In this document: piece by piece, positions 8,448 through 16,495 of the stretch
How positions within the stretch are numbered: the first letter of the stretch is position 1
Layout of the letters: the number at the start of each line of letters is the position of its first letter
Assembly: GCA_041674745.1 (NCBI GenBank)
Contig: JBAYVD010000001.1
Location: 575,761 to 639,760, forward strand
Reading direction: 5' to 3'
DNA: 64,000 nucleotides
DNA from: UBA2040 sp041674745
GTDB lineage: Bacteria; Bacteroidota; Bacteroidia; Flavobacteriales_D; Crocinitomicaceae
Notes under the pieces: generated by a model
Told to the model about the DNA's origin: nothing
Seen by the model: the letters and a program-made list of their open reading frames with translations, nothing else
The model's database searches: none
Program-made: the position numbers and the translations under genes

Positions 8448-9197
8448 ATGGTCTTTTTAAATAGTTTGAGCAGCGAATGGCTGAAAACAAAACGCAGTGC
8501 AGCCTCTTGGTTGTGCATCATCGGTGGATTTTTTATTCCGTTGATTTCTATGCTAGGATTTTTTTATCAAAAAACAAGTATCAATGCTTTGCCGGATCAC
8601 ATTTGGCAAAAACATTTCAATGATTTGTGGCACAACATGGCGGTATTTTTATTGCCAATGGGCCTTATTTTGGCAGCAAGTTTGATTACCCAAATTGAAT
8701 ACAAAAACAACACCTGGAAACAAGTCCACGCTACTCCTCAAAGCTTTACGACCATTTTCTTCTCTAAATTTTCAGTGATTGTTTTGATGACAATGAAGTT
8801 TTTCCTCTTTTTCAATATTGGCATTTTGCTAAGTGGCATCATTCCTTGCTTGATTTACGATGGTCATTGGCCCAAAGAAGCCATTCCTTACTGGGGTTTT
8901 CTAAAGGGAAATGGCAAGTTTTTGATCACCTGTTTGCCTCTTTTGGCAATTCAGTATCTGATTAGTTTGCAGTTTAAAAACTTCTTGGTGCCCGTTGGAA
9001 TTGGGTTGATGGGTTTGATCGGGTCACTCATTGGAATGACTTGGAGTAAAATTTTTATTAGTCCCTATGCTTATTCCATTTTTATTGTTTTCCCGTTGCA
9101 ACGAGATTTTAATATATATGCATACGCAATCGTCTATTTTCTGCTGATCATGACGGCGGCCTATCTTTTGTATTATTTCAAAAGAGAGAAAGGATAG
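8448..9197 (+). CDS. ABC-2 type transporter permease
   Basis: Membrane partner of the preceding ATPase, 249 residues with about six hydrophobic segments: near residues 18-38, 65-85, 104-125, 150-170, 175-200 and 220-240. The N-terminus SLSSEWLKTKRSAASWL is the typical cytoplasmic start of ABC-2 permeases of the bacitracin/lantibiotic-immunity type. The pair is probably cotranscribed. It converges on the MscS gene with only 15 bases between stops. Substrate unknown; antimicrobial peptide resistance would be only a guess. Confidence 0.83.
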   Translation: MVFLNSLSSEWLKTKRSAASWLCIIGGFFIPLISMLGFFYQKTSINALPDHIWQKHFNDLWHNMAVFLLPMGLILAASLITQIEYKNNTWKQVHATPQSFTTIFFSKFSVIVLMTMKFFLFFNIGILLSGIIPCLIYDGHWPKEAIPYWGFLKGNGKFLITCLPLLAIQYLISLQFKNFLVPVGIGLMGLIGSLIGMTWSKIFISPYAYSIFIVFPLQRDFNIYAYAIVYFLLIMTAAYLLYYFKREKG

Positions 9198-9212
9198 GAG
9201 ATTTTGTGCAAA

Positions 9213-10310
9213 TTACGGTTGTACACGCACATCTCTTTGCGGGAAAGGAATGACAACTTTGTGTTCGCGGAAGAGTCGATCAATTTCAAAACGAATTTCA
9301 GATTTGTAAATATTCGCATCCCAACTTTGTTCGGCCCAAAAAACCAATTCTAAATCCAGACCGTTGTCTCCGAAATCTTTCAAACGTACTTGAATAGGCT
9401 CTTTTTTGTTCACGATAGGATGACCCATGGCGGCTCTTTTTAACAAGTCTTTGACCAATTCGGTATCGGAACCGTAGGCAATGCTCACATCGATGATAAA
9501 GCGAGAAAGATGCGTTCCGTGCGACCAATTTTCAACGTATTCTTGCGTGAGGCGGCTATTCGGAACAATCAAGACATTTCCATTTCTGGTTTCAATTTGA
9601 GTGGTTCGAACATTGATTTTAATCAGTTTAGCAATGACCGGTTCCGTCGTGCCTGAGTTGTAGATTTCCACAATATCGCCGACGCGCAGATTTCCTTCGA
9701 AAAGAATGACAAAGCCCGAAAACATATCTCGGAAAACATCTTGCAAACCAAGTCCCAAACCAACGAGCAAAGCGGCAGATCCTCCGATCAACAACTTTAA
9801 ATCCACTTGTAAAATCTGCAAGCAAAGCAGGATGGAAATGACGTAAATCACATATTTCGCTACTTGAATGTATACAAATTCGGAACCTGCATCCAAATCG
9901 ATTCGACCTTTCACACGTCTCGTCAAATACAATTTCACGAAATTCACCAACATTTTGGCTCCAAAAATCACGACGGCAATTCCTAAAATATGGGCAAAGG
10001 AAATCGTTAAAAAGTCGGATTTAATAATTTTGTAACTCAAGAAATTCTCAAAACTTACGTCATGGTTGTTAATTCCAAAACTATAAATGCAAGCGTAAAA
10101 TGAAAGGATATAAACACTCTGGCTCATCAAACGCAGAACCGTTGCTTTTCGGCCTTCCACACGGATATTTTGATTTTTGAGTAAGCGTTTTAAATTTCGG
10201 TGAATGACACGACGTAATAGAATAGAAAAGAAAATGATGATGGTTAGAAATATCAAATTCCACAAACAAACCTCGTACGGTCCAAATTTAAAGAGAGTGT
10301 AGCTCAGCAT
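9213..10310 (-). CDS. MscS-family mechanosensitive channel
   Basis: Inner-membrane channel of 365 residues. Several hydrophobic segments fill the first about 190 residues. The pore-lining helix follows with GGSAALLVGLGLGLQDVFRDMFSGFVILFE split around residue 200, where small residues and glycines alternate as in MscS TM3. The cytoplasmic beta domain carries GDIVEI, VRTTQIETRNGNVLIVPNS and the C-terminal RFEIDRLFREHKVVIPFPQ. It protects against osmotic downshock in characterised members. Its ATG directly follows the dnaG stop, so it is probably the last gene of that operon. Confidence 0.9.
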   Translation of the reverse strand: MLSYTLFKFGPYEVCLWNLIFLTIIIFFSILLRRVIHRNLKRLLKNQNIRVEGRKATVLRLMSQSVYILSFYACIYSFGINNHDVSFENFLSYKIIKSDFLTISFAHILGIAVVIFGAKMLVNFVKLYLTRRVKGRIDLDAGSEFVYIQVAKYVIYVISILLCLQILQVDLKLLIGGSAALLVGLGLGLQDVFRDMFSGFVILFEGNLRVGDIVEIYNSGTTEPVIAKLIKINVRTTQIETRNGNVLIVPNSRLTQEYVENWSHGTHLSRFIIDVSIAYGSDTELVKDLLKRAAMGHPIVNKKEPIQVRLKDFGDNGLDLELVFWAEQSWDANIYKSEIRFEIDRLFREHKVVIPFPQRDVRVQP

Positions 10311-12287
10311 TTATTTCAGAATAATTCTTCCCAGTTTTAATGAGAGTGTTTTTTTTACATTTTCCAGACGCATTTGTTCGCTGATTAAATCCGTCATTTG
10401 TTCAAAATTTTCATCCGACAAATTACCCAATTCGGATTGAATTTCTTTGATTCGCTTTTCGATTTTGTAATTTTTAAAAGCATAAATGGAACTCATGGCT
10501 AGAAATGGCAAGCGCTCTTGTTCACCTTGGGTAACGATTTTATGTTTCTCAAACCATTTTGGACTGAGTTCGTATTCATTGCTTTCGAAATCAGACACCA
10601 GTTTCACCAGTTCTTGGTCTTCGTTGTTGAGAAAAAAACTCAATTGGTAAAAGGTGTTTTCACTCAATCCGCGGGTGATAATCCCATGAATTTTATTGAA
10701 TAGTGGAAAGTCAAAGGTTAATTCGTCTTTCTCTAGTTCATGACAAATCAATTCTGTTATGCTCGTTTCAACGACAATTTCTTTCCCATCCGGGTCTGTG
10801 CTCGGGACTTCTACCGCAAAAACGCCGTATTTTATAAGTGTGCGAATCAAAGAAAATTCTGACGCGTCGAAGCGATCTGTTTTTGGGTGTAAAATCTCAA
10901 CAGGTGTTTCCGTGAAGGGTTGAAAATCTGGTTCAACGTCGAACGCCCGCTGTGTTTCTTGGTGTTGTTTTTCTATATTTTTCGAGCGGTATTTGGCAAT
11001 TTCAGTAATGACAATTTCCTCGCTGATATCAAATTTGGCGGCAATTTCTTTGGTGTAAACTGATCGAATGATGGAATCAGGAATCAAGCCAACGGATGCA
11101 ACAACTTCCCGAATCAACTCGGCTTTTTTTAATGGATCGCCACCGCTGTCTTTCAATAATATTTCGGTTTTGAACGAAACAAAATCTTGAGCAGAGTCTT
11201 TTAAATACGCTTCTAAAACCGACGAACTATTCTTTTTCGCAAAAGAATCGGGATCTTCGCCTTCCGGAAAAAGAACCACTTTCACTGACATGCCTTCTTC
11301 CAAAATCAAATCGATTCCACGGAAAGAGGCTTTGATACCCGCATTGTCACCATCATACAGGATTGTAATGTTTTGTGTGTACCTGCGAATGAGTTTGATT
11401 TGCTCCTTTGTCAACGATGTTCCCGAGGAAGAAACTACATTCTGAATTCCCGCTTGATACATACTGATGACGTCCGTGTAACCTTCGCAAAGAAAACAAT
11501 TGTCGTATTTTATAATGTCATTTTTTGCAAAATAAAGTCCGTAAAGAATATCACTTTTGTGGTAAATTGGACTTTCAGGCGAGTTGAAATATTTTGCTAC
11601 TTTTTTGTCGGTAATTAAGGTTCGTCCACCAAAACCTAGAATCCGTCCACTGATACTGTGGATGGGAAACATGACTCTACCGCGGAAAAAATCGAAGTGA
11701 CGATCATCCTTGGTTTTCACCAACCCAACCGTTTCTAGGTATTCTAGTTTGTAATTCTTGGACAGGGCGGCTTTGGTAAAATCATCGCTTACATTTAGGC
11801 AATAGCCCAAATCAAATTTTTGGACAATGTCGGGACGAAAACCTCTTTCCTCGAAATACGTGAGACCAATGGCTTTCCCTTCGTCTGATTCATGTAAGTT
11901 TTCAATGAAATGTTTTTTCGCAAATTCATTGATGATGAACAAACTTTCTCGTTCAGAAACCATTGCCAACTCTTCGGCTGTAGGTGCTTTTTCTTCTGGG
12001 AGAACAATGCCATATTTGTCTGCCAACCAGCGCAAAGCTTCAGGATACGTATAGTGTTCCTTTTCCATAAGGAAAGTAACGACCGTTCCTCCTTTACCCG
12101 TTGAGAAGCATTTAAAGATTTGTTTGGAAGGAGAAACAGAAAAAGAGGGTGTTTTTTCATCCGTAAAAGGACTCAAACCCATGTAGCTGGATCCTTTTTT
12201 CTTCAAGCTCACAAATTCCCCAATCACCTCCTCAATACGAGCGGTTTGCATGATGTCTTCGACGATATGCGGGGGAATCATTGCCAT
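10311..12287 (-). CDS. dnaG: DNA primase, zinc ligands lost
   Basis: Synthesises RNA primers at the replication fork. The 658-residue protein has the DnaG layout: N-terminal zinc-ribbon-like domain (residues 1-100), RNA polymerase core with a TOPRIM fold (CEGYTDVISMYQAG, ILYDGDNAG), and a long C-terminal helicase-interaction region. The N-terminal fold keeps EKTPSFSVSPSKQ and GKGG, but three of four zinc ligands are replaced: S39, T42, C60 and T63 stand where C, H, C and C are expected. Flavobacterial primases often show this loss. Its start abuts the lipoprotein gene stop and its stop abuts the MscS start, so it sits inside a compact operon. Confidence 0.95.
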   Translation of the reverse strand: MAMIPPHIVEDIMQTARIEEVIGEFVSLKKKGSSYMGLSPFTDEKTPSFSVSPSKQIFKCFSTGKGGTVVTFLMEKEHYTYPEALRWLADKYGIVLPEEKAPTAEELAMVSERESLFIINEFAKKHFIENLHESDEGKAIGLTYFEERGFRPDIVQKFDLGYCLNVSDDFTKAALSKNYKLEYLETVGLVKTKDDRHFDFFRGRVMFPIHSISGRILGFGGRTLITDKKVAKYFNSPESPIYHKSDILYGLYFAKNDIIKYDNCFLCEGYTDVISMYQAGIQNVVSSSGTSLTKEQIKLIRRYTQNITILYDGDNAGIKASFRGIDLILEEGMSVKVVLFPEGEDPDSFAKKNSSSVLEAYLKDSAQDFVSFKTEILLKDSGGDPLKKAELIREVVASVGLIPDSIIRSVYTKEIAAKFDISEEIVITEIAKYRSKNIEKQHQETQRAFDVEPDFQPFTETPVEILHPKTDRFDASEFSLIRTLIKYGVFAVEVPSTDPDGKEIVVETSITELICHELEKDELTFDFPLFNKIHGIITRGLSENTFYQLSFFLNNEDQELVKLVSDFESNEYELSPKWFEKHKIVTQGEQERLPFLAMSSIYAFKNYKIEKRIKEIQSELGNLSDENFEQMTDLISEQMRLENVKKTLSLKLGRIILK

Positions 12288-12698
12288 TTAATATCCTTCA
12301 GGTAATCCGTAATCTTTTACTGTAACATTTCCCTTGGAGTCGTAGGTTTTCCAAACGCCAATCATCGTGTCACTCCAATATTCTCCATAATAATAGGGTG
12401 CGCCATTTGCATACGCGTTGTAGGTATGTCCGTGTTTTTTTCCATGTTCATACATGGTAAAGTTCAATTGTTTTCCTTCGGGCGAAAAAAAGACCCAACG
12501 ACCATTTCGTTCTCCTTTGTCGTCCGTTGCTCCTTGAATTTTAATTTGTTTTTTACCGGGGTAAAATTCGGTATGCATGCCGTTTTCATCAATAATTAAT
12601 TGCGTATCTTCGATAACCGCCGGTTTATCAGTTTCTGGTCCCTCGCCACATGAGAAGGCAACAATTGCCACAATAAGTGCAAAAAAGAATTTTTTCAT
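12288..12698 (-). CDS. Small lipoprotein with MORN/YwqK-like repeats
   Basis: Putative lipoprotein of 136 residues. The lipobox AFSC places the lipidated cysteine at residue 17. The mature part has three repeated strand units of the MORN/YwqK type: NGRWVFFSPEGKQ, KHGHTYNAYANG and GVWKTYDSKGN. Proteins of this kind are widespread in Bacteroidota and have no settled function. It lies between the polyprenyl synthase and dnaG with gaps of 4 and 0 bases, so expression is probably shared, but this says little about its role. Confidence 0.75.
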   Translation of the reverse strand: MKKFFFALIVAIVAFSCGEGPETDKPAVIEDTQLIIDENGMHTEFYPGKKQIKIQGATDDKGERNGRWVFFSPEGKQLNFTMYEHGKKHGHTYNAYANGAPYYYGEYWSDTMIGVWKTYDSKGNVTVKDYGLPEGY

Positions 12699-12702
12699 GG
12701 TC

Positions 12703-13674
12703 TTATTTTAATCTTTCAGTTGTGTAATCTACCAATCCAATAACCGATTTTTTGGCTATCGAATCCGGAATATCTTGTATTAATTCCAAGGCTTTGTTTT
12801 TGTACTCCATCATTTTTCCATGGGCAAATTGAATTCCCCCGTGTTCGATCACTAAAGCGATTGCTCGTTTCACTTTCGCACTGTTTTCATTGTGATTTTT
12901 CACAATGTTGATGAGTTCTTGCCGAACTTCTTTCGGACCATTGTTGAGTACATAAATCAACGGCAAAGTCATTTTTCTTTCACGAATGTCATTTCCCGTT
13001 GGTTTTCCGATGTCGTCGGGCATTCCGTAATCAAAAATATCGTCTTTAATTTGAAATGCAATACCGATGTATTCACCAAATAGGCGCATTTTATCCAGCA
13101 TGTCATCGCGTCCAACACTTTTTGCAGAAGCTTCACAAACACAAGCGATTAAAGAAGCCGTTTTTTGTCGGATCACTTCAAAATACAATTCTTCTGTGAT
13201 GTCCATACGACGTGCCTTCTCCAATTGAAGCAATTCCCCTTCGCTCATTTCTTGAACGGCGCGGGCTACAATTTTGAGAATGTCCACATTGTCTTTTTCA
13301 ATGGAAAGCAACAATACCTTCGACAAGAAATAATCGCCGACCAATACCGCAATTTTATTTTTCCACAACGCATTGATGGAGAAGTGTCCGCGTCTTTCAT
13401 TGGCGTCGTCAACTACGTCATCGTGGACAAGTGTGGCCGTGTGTAAGATTTCAATTAAGGATGCCGCTTCGTAGGTTTTATCGTTGATTTCTCCTAACAT
13501 TTTTGCCGTTAGCAATAGAAACAAGGGGCGAATTTGCTTGCCTTTTCTTTTTACGATAAAGTTGGTGATTTTATCAAGCAAGGCGGCTTTAGACTGTAGA
13601 TTTTCACGAAAGCGAATATCAAATAGTGCCATTTCTTCCTCTACAGGAGCCATAATTTCTTTCACAGACATCAT
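12703..13674 (-). CDS. Polyprenyl diphosphate synthase
   Basis: Trans-prenyltransferase of 323 residues that extends allylic diphosphates with isopentenyl diphosphate. The first aspartate-rich motif is LVHDDVVDDANERRG and the second is QIKDDIFDYG; GKQIRP and the GNDIRERKMTLPL helix are also family marks. Residues just before the first motif (LHTATLVHDD) are small, as in long-chain (C40-C50, IspB/HepT-like) enzymes, so a role in quinone side-chain synthesis is likely. A shorter GGPP-type product for carotenoids cannot be excluded. Likely the first gene of the run to dnaG and mscS, with a perfect -7 box 5 nt upstream. The start has two adjacent ATGs. Confidence 0.9.
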   Translation of the reverse strand: MMSVKEIMAPVEEEMALFDIRFRENLQSKAALLDKITNFIVKRKGKQIRPLFLLLTAKMLGEINDKTYEAASLIEILHTATLVHDDVVDDANERRGHFSINALWKNKIAVLVGDYFLSKVLLLSIEKDNVDILKIVARAVQEMSEGELLQLEKARRMDITEELYFEVIRQKTASLIACVCEASAKSVGRDDMLDKMRLFGEYIGIAFQIKDDIFDYGMPDDIGKPTGNDIRERKMTLPLIYVLNNGPKEVRQELINIVKNHNENSAKVKRAIALVIEHGGIQFAHGKMMEYKNKALELIQDIPDSIAKKSVIGLVDYTTERLK

Positions 13675-13679
13675 CGATA

Positions 13680-13687
13680 CAAATATA
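13680..13687 (-). promoter_or_regulatory. -7 promoter box of polyprenyl synthase operon (TATATTTG)
   Basis: Exact TAnnTTTG match on the minus strand, ending only 5 nt before the ATG. Transcription would start at or next to the start codon, giving a nearly leaderless mRNA. Confidence 0.6.
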
Positions 13688-13735
13688 ACAAGATTGGCTC
13701 CTTTTGAACGGACAAAAGAAATGATTTTTTGAACG

Positions 13736-13753
13736 GTTTATACACGTGTAAAC
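13736..13753. terminator. Hairpin directly after the stop of the 513-residue gene
   Basis: GTTTATACACGTGTAAAC can fold as an imperfect inverted repeat centred on CACGTG, touching the stop of the gene at 13754-15295. There is no good T run after it on the minus strand, so terminator function is doubtful. Confidence 0.3.
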
Positions 13754-15295
13754 TCACGGGAATTCTATTTTTAAAATGGCTTTTCTTCGGCGTTTTTGAA
13801 CGAGAAAATAGGTAAAACCATCCAATAACTGCGCGCCTGCACTGGCTTGAATTCGGGAAGATTTGGAAGGAGCATGAACAACCTTTTTACGAATCACACC
13901 TTTGTTGTCAATTTGAATTCCTTTCAGATAGGTTTTTCGATTACTCGATATCGGTTTTATCGATGAACCGGTTGGATTGTCAATGGATAAATTTTTTGGA
14001 TGATCGTTGAAGAAGAAGTAGAGTTGCGAGTCGTCTTGAGCTTGAGCAAACGAAGAATACATTCCATGATCATTGATGGACATTTGATTTTTCGGAATGC
14101 TGTAAGTACCTTTCAAGGCACCGGTTGATTCAAACCAGAATAAGGCAATGTTTTGGTAGTAAAATACTTCTGTGAAATTGGTCGGTGACATGCGTCCATC
14201 ATTGGGTTCTTCAATTTCTTTGTAAAATTCTTCCCCCACCAAAACGAACTCACCATTTTGCATCAATTGAATGTTTTTCATTTGTATCTCGTCAATTCCT
14301 TTTTTGTTGATTTTTGGCTGATCGAAAACGTTGAAAAGCCGCTGTTCTTCTACTGTGAAATTGTGGATTGTATGTGAAATCACTTTGGCGTCTTTGTCCA
14401 AAATCAAGTTAAAAACACCGTCTGAATGGAATTTTTTGTCATTGGAAAATATACCAGCCAAAATCCATCGATTTGCGTCCAATTCCAACGTGATTTTGTG
14501 GATGAAACGTTGATTCAGACTTAGTTCTATTTCTTTCAATTTATCTTTGGCATTATCAAAGCTCCACAGAAAAAAGGAATTGTGCGTAAGCGTTGTAAAC
14601 TCCATTTCAGATTGAAACAAGTCAATGATGTGTCGAGCCAAAAAGAAAACTTTCTGGTCCCCATCGTAGCGCCAATCCGAGAAAATAAATTGTTTTTCTT
14701 TGTTGGGAAATTCAATGGTTTTGTTCCATTTTTGGCTCAAGTTGGCATTGAAAGCGGTAATTTTTAATTTTTGATTCTCTTCCAACGAAACGGGATAATT
14801 GGTACAGATAACAAATCCTGTTTCGGTTTTATCTACAATGACTTGAAAGTCTTCGTTTACATTTTGTTGAGAAGGCAAGGTGTCGGCAATAACTGTTTTT
14901 CCCCTGGTTCCATCGGAATTAATGATTTGTAAAACGATTCGTTTGTCAATGGATTTTTCAATTTCACTTTCCACCATGACTAAAATCATGGTTTGCTGAA
15001 CGGAGAAAATTTGGACCAAATCAAGTTGTGTTCCTTCTTTGTTTTCAGGTGTGATTTCAAAACTGTTTTTCAGAGTCAGTTTTTGTTTGTCGTACACATT
15101 GGCATATAACCTTTGCTCGTTTCTGAATTTGTTGTTCTTGAAATCGATCGAATAAATATGTAAACTATCCGACATGACAAAGCCTTGATGTATTCCTTTG
15201 TCTTGGTGGTTGGACCATTCGCCCTGCTCAACATGCATTTGTCCGAATAGATTGAACCCAGCAAACAACAGGAAGAAAAGGCAAAAATTCCGCAT
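13754..15295 (-). CDS. Secreted protein of unknown function
   Basis: Protein of 513 residues with a signal peptide ending near residue 18 (NLFGQ). No recognised catalytic motif is visible. The mature part is rich in alternating hydrophobic/polar strands with repeated blocks of about 50-60 residues such as TGFVICTNYP, KVFFLARHI and GEFVLVGEEFY, which suggests a beta-propeller-like fold. It resembles in style, though not clearly in sequence, the 468-residue secreted protein at 55882-57288. The C-terminus is basic (VQKRRRKAILKIEFP) and lacks an obvious T9SS sorting domain. It stands alone between rlmN and the polyprenyl synthase operon. Confidence 0.7.
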   Translation of the reverse strand: MRNFCLFFLLFAGFNLFGQMHVEQGEWSNHQDKGIHQGFVMSDSLHIYSIDFKNNKFRNEQRLYANVYDKQKLTLKNSFEITPENKEGTQLDLVQIFSVQQTMILVMVESEIEKSIDKRIVLQIINSDGTRGKTVIADTLPSQQNVNEDFQVIVDKTETGFVICTNYPVSLEENQKLKITAFNANLSQKWNKTIEFPNKEKQFIFSDWRYDGDQKVFFLARHIIDLFQSEMEFTTLTHNSFFLWSFDNAKDKLKEIELSLNQRFIHKITLELDANRWILAGIFSNDKKFHSDGVFNLILDKDAKVISHTIHNFTVEEQRLFNVFDQPKINKKGIDEIQMKNIQLMQNGEFVLVGEEFYKEIEEPNDGRMSPTNFTEVFYYQNIALFWFESTGALKGTYSIPKNQMSINDHGMYSSFAQAQDDSQLYFFFNDHPKNLSIDNPTGSSIKPISSNRKTYLKGIQIDNKGVIRKKVVHAPSKSSRIQASAGAQLLDGFTYFLVQKRRRKAILKIEFP

Positions 15296-15334
15296 AGTTA
15301 AAAATAGAAGTTAAAAACGAATTCCAGCGAAAAT

Positions 15335-16408
15335 TTACTTCAAAATTCTTTCTTCTTTTAAGATTGCGTTGTTTTTGTTTGCCAATTGGCCGCACGCTGC
15401 GTCGATGTCTTTCCCACGACTTCGTCGAACGTTGACGATCATATTTCGCGCCTCTAAATATTCAGCAAAGGCGTCTACTTTTCTGGAATCGGCTTGTTTC
15501 AGCACACCATCATCGATTGGATTGTATTCGATGATATTGATTTTGCAGGGAACGCATCGAGCGAATCGCGCCAATTCTTGTGCGTCTTCCAATTCATCAT
15601 TGAAATCTTTGAAAATGATGTATTCAAAAGTGATTCTGTTGCCTGTTTTTTCATGGAAATAAACCAATGCTTCCTCCAAAGAGGCTAGATTGTTACTTTC
15701 GTTGATGTCCATGATTTTGTTTCGCTTTTCATCATTGGCGGCATGCAGCGAAAGGGCCAAGTTGAATTTCACGCCGTCATCGCCCATTTTTTTAATCATT
15801 TTGGAAATACCGGCTGTTGAAATGGTGATTCTTTTCGGCGAAATGTTCAGTCCCTTTTCAGAGGTTAACAATTCGGTTGAACGAATCATGTTTTTGTAGT
15901 TCAACAAAGGTTCGCCCATGCCCATGTAAACGATATTGGTCAAATGTTGCCCGTAACGCTCTTCGGCTTGGTTGTTCAAATAAACTACTTGATCAACAAT
16001 TTCACCAGGCGACAAATTCCGCATCATTTTCAGTCGACCTGTCGCACAAAAAGCGCACGACAAACTACAACCTACTTGGGACGAAATACAAGCCGTCATC
16101 CTAGATTTGGTTGGAATCAAGACGCCTTCTACTACCTGAGTTTCTCCCACTCTGAAAGCGCATTTTATGGTTTTGTCGCTACTGATCTGTTGGTCGTCTA
16201 AAACGATGTGATCAATGTAAAAACTGGTTTCTAAACTTTCACGTAAGGCCAAACCTAGGTTCGACATATCGGCAAAGTTGTGCGCGTTTTTTTTCCAAAG
16301 CCATTCATGAATTTGCGCTGCTCGGAATGGTTTCTCACCGATAGCAATCAAATGTGTTTTGATTTCATCAATGGATAAATCCCGGATATTTATTTTTTTG
16401 TCAGACAT
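15335..16408 (-). CDS. rlmN: 23S rRNA (adenine2503-C2)/tRNA A37 methyltransferase
   Basis: Radical SAM enzyme methylating C2 of A2503 in 23S rRNA and A37 in some tRNAs. The 357-residue protein has the cluster motif CSLSCAFC (C114, C118, C121), the GMGEPLLNY segment and the C-terminal DIDAACGQL with the second catalytic cysteine. Length and motif order are normal. A perfect TACCTTTG box lies 7 nt before the ATG. It is monocistronic in appearance, between the Bat operon and a secreted unknown. Confidence 0.96.
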   Translation of the reverse strand: MSDKKINIRDLSIDEIKTHLIAIGEKPFRAAQIHEWLWKKNAHNFADMSNLGLALRESLETSFYIDHIVLDDQQISSDKTIKCAFRVGETQVVEGVLIPTKSRMTACISSQVGCSLSCAFCATGRLKMMRNLSPGEIVDQVVYLNNQAEERYGQHLTNIVYMGMGEPLLNYKNMIRSTELLTSEKGLNISPKRITISTAGISKMIKKMGDDGVKFNLALSLHAANDEKRNKIMDINESNNLASLEEALVYFHEKTGNRITFEYIIFKDFNDELEDAQELARFARCVPCKINIIEYNPIDDGVLKQADSRKVDAFAEYLEARNMIVNVRRSRGKDIDAACGQLANKNNAILKEERILK

Positions 16409-16415
16409 GCGAATG

Positions 16416-16423
16416 CAAAGGTA
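16416..16423 (-). promoter_or_regulatory. -7 promoter box of rlmN (TACCTTTG)
   Basis: Exact TAnnTTTG match ending 7 nt before the ATG of rlmN; predicts a very short or absent leader. Confidence 0.6.
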
Positions 16424-16495
16424 GTGAATTACGAATTAGGATGGATGGAATTGGAAACCAAACAGGGAGCGGATTCGATGTGTAATATTTTCTAA

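Noticed and set aside
12288..12698. Antitoxin assignment suggested by YwqK-like repeats
   Set aside because: The protein is a lipoprotein with MORN-type repeats and no toxin gene is adjacent.
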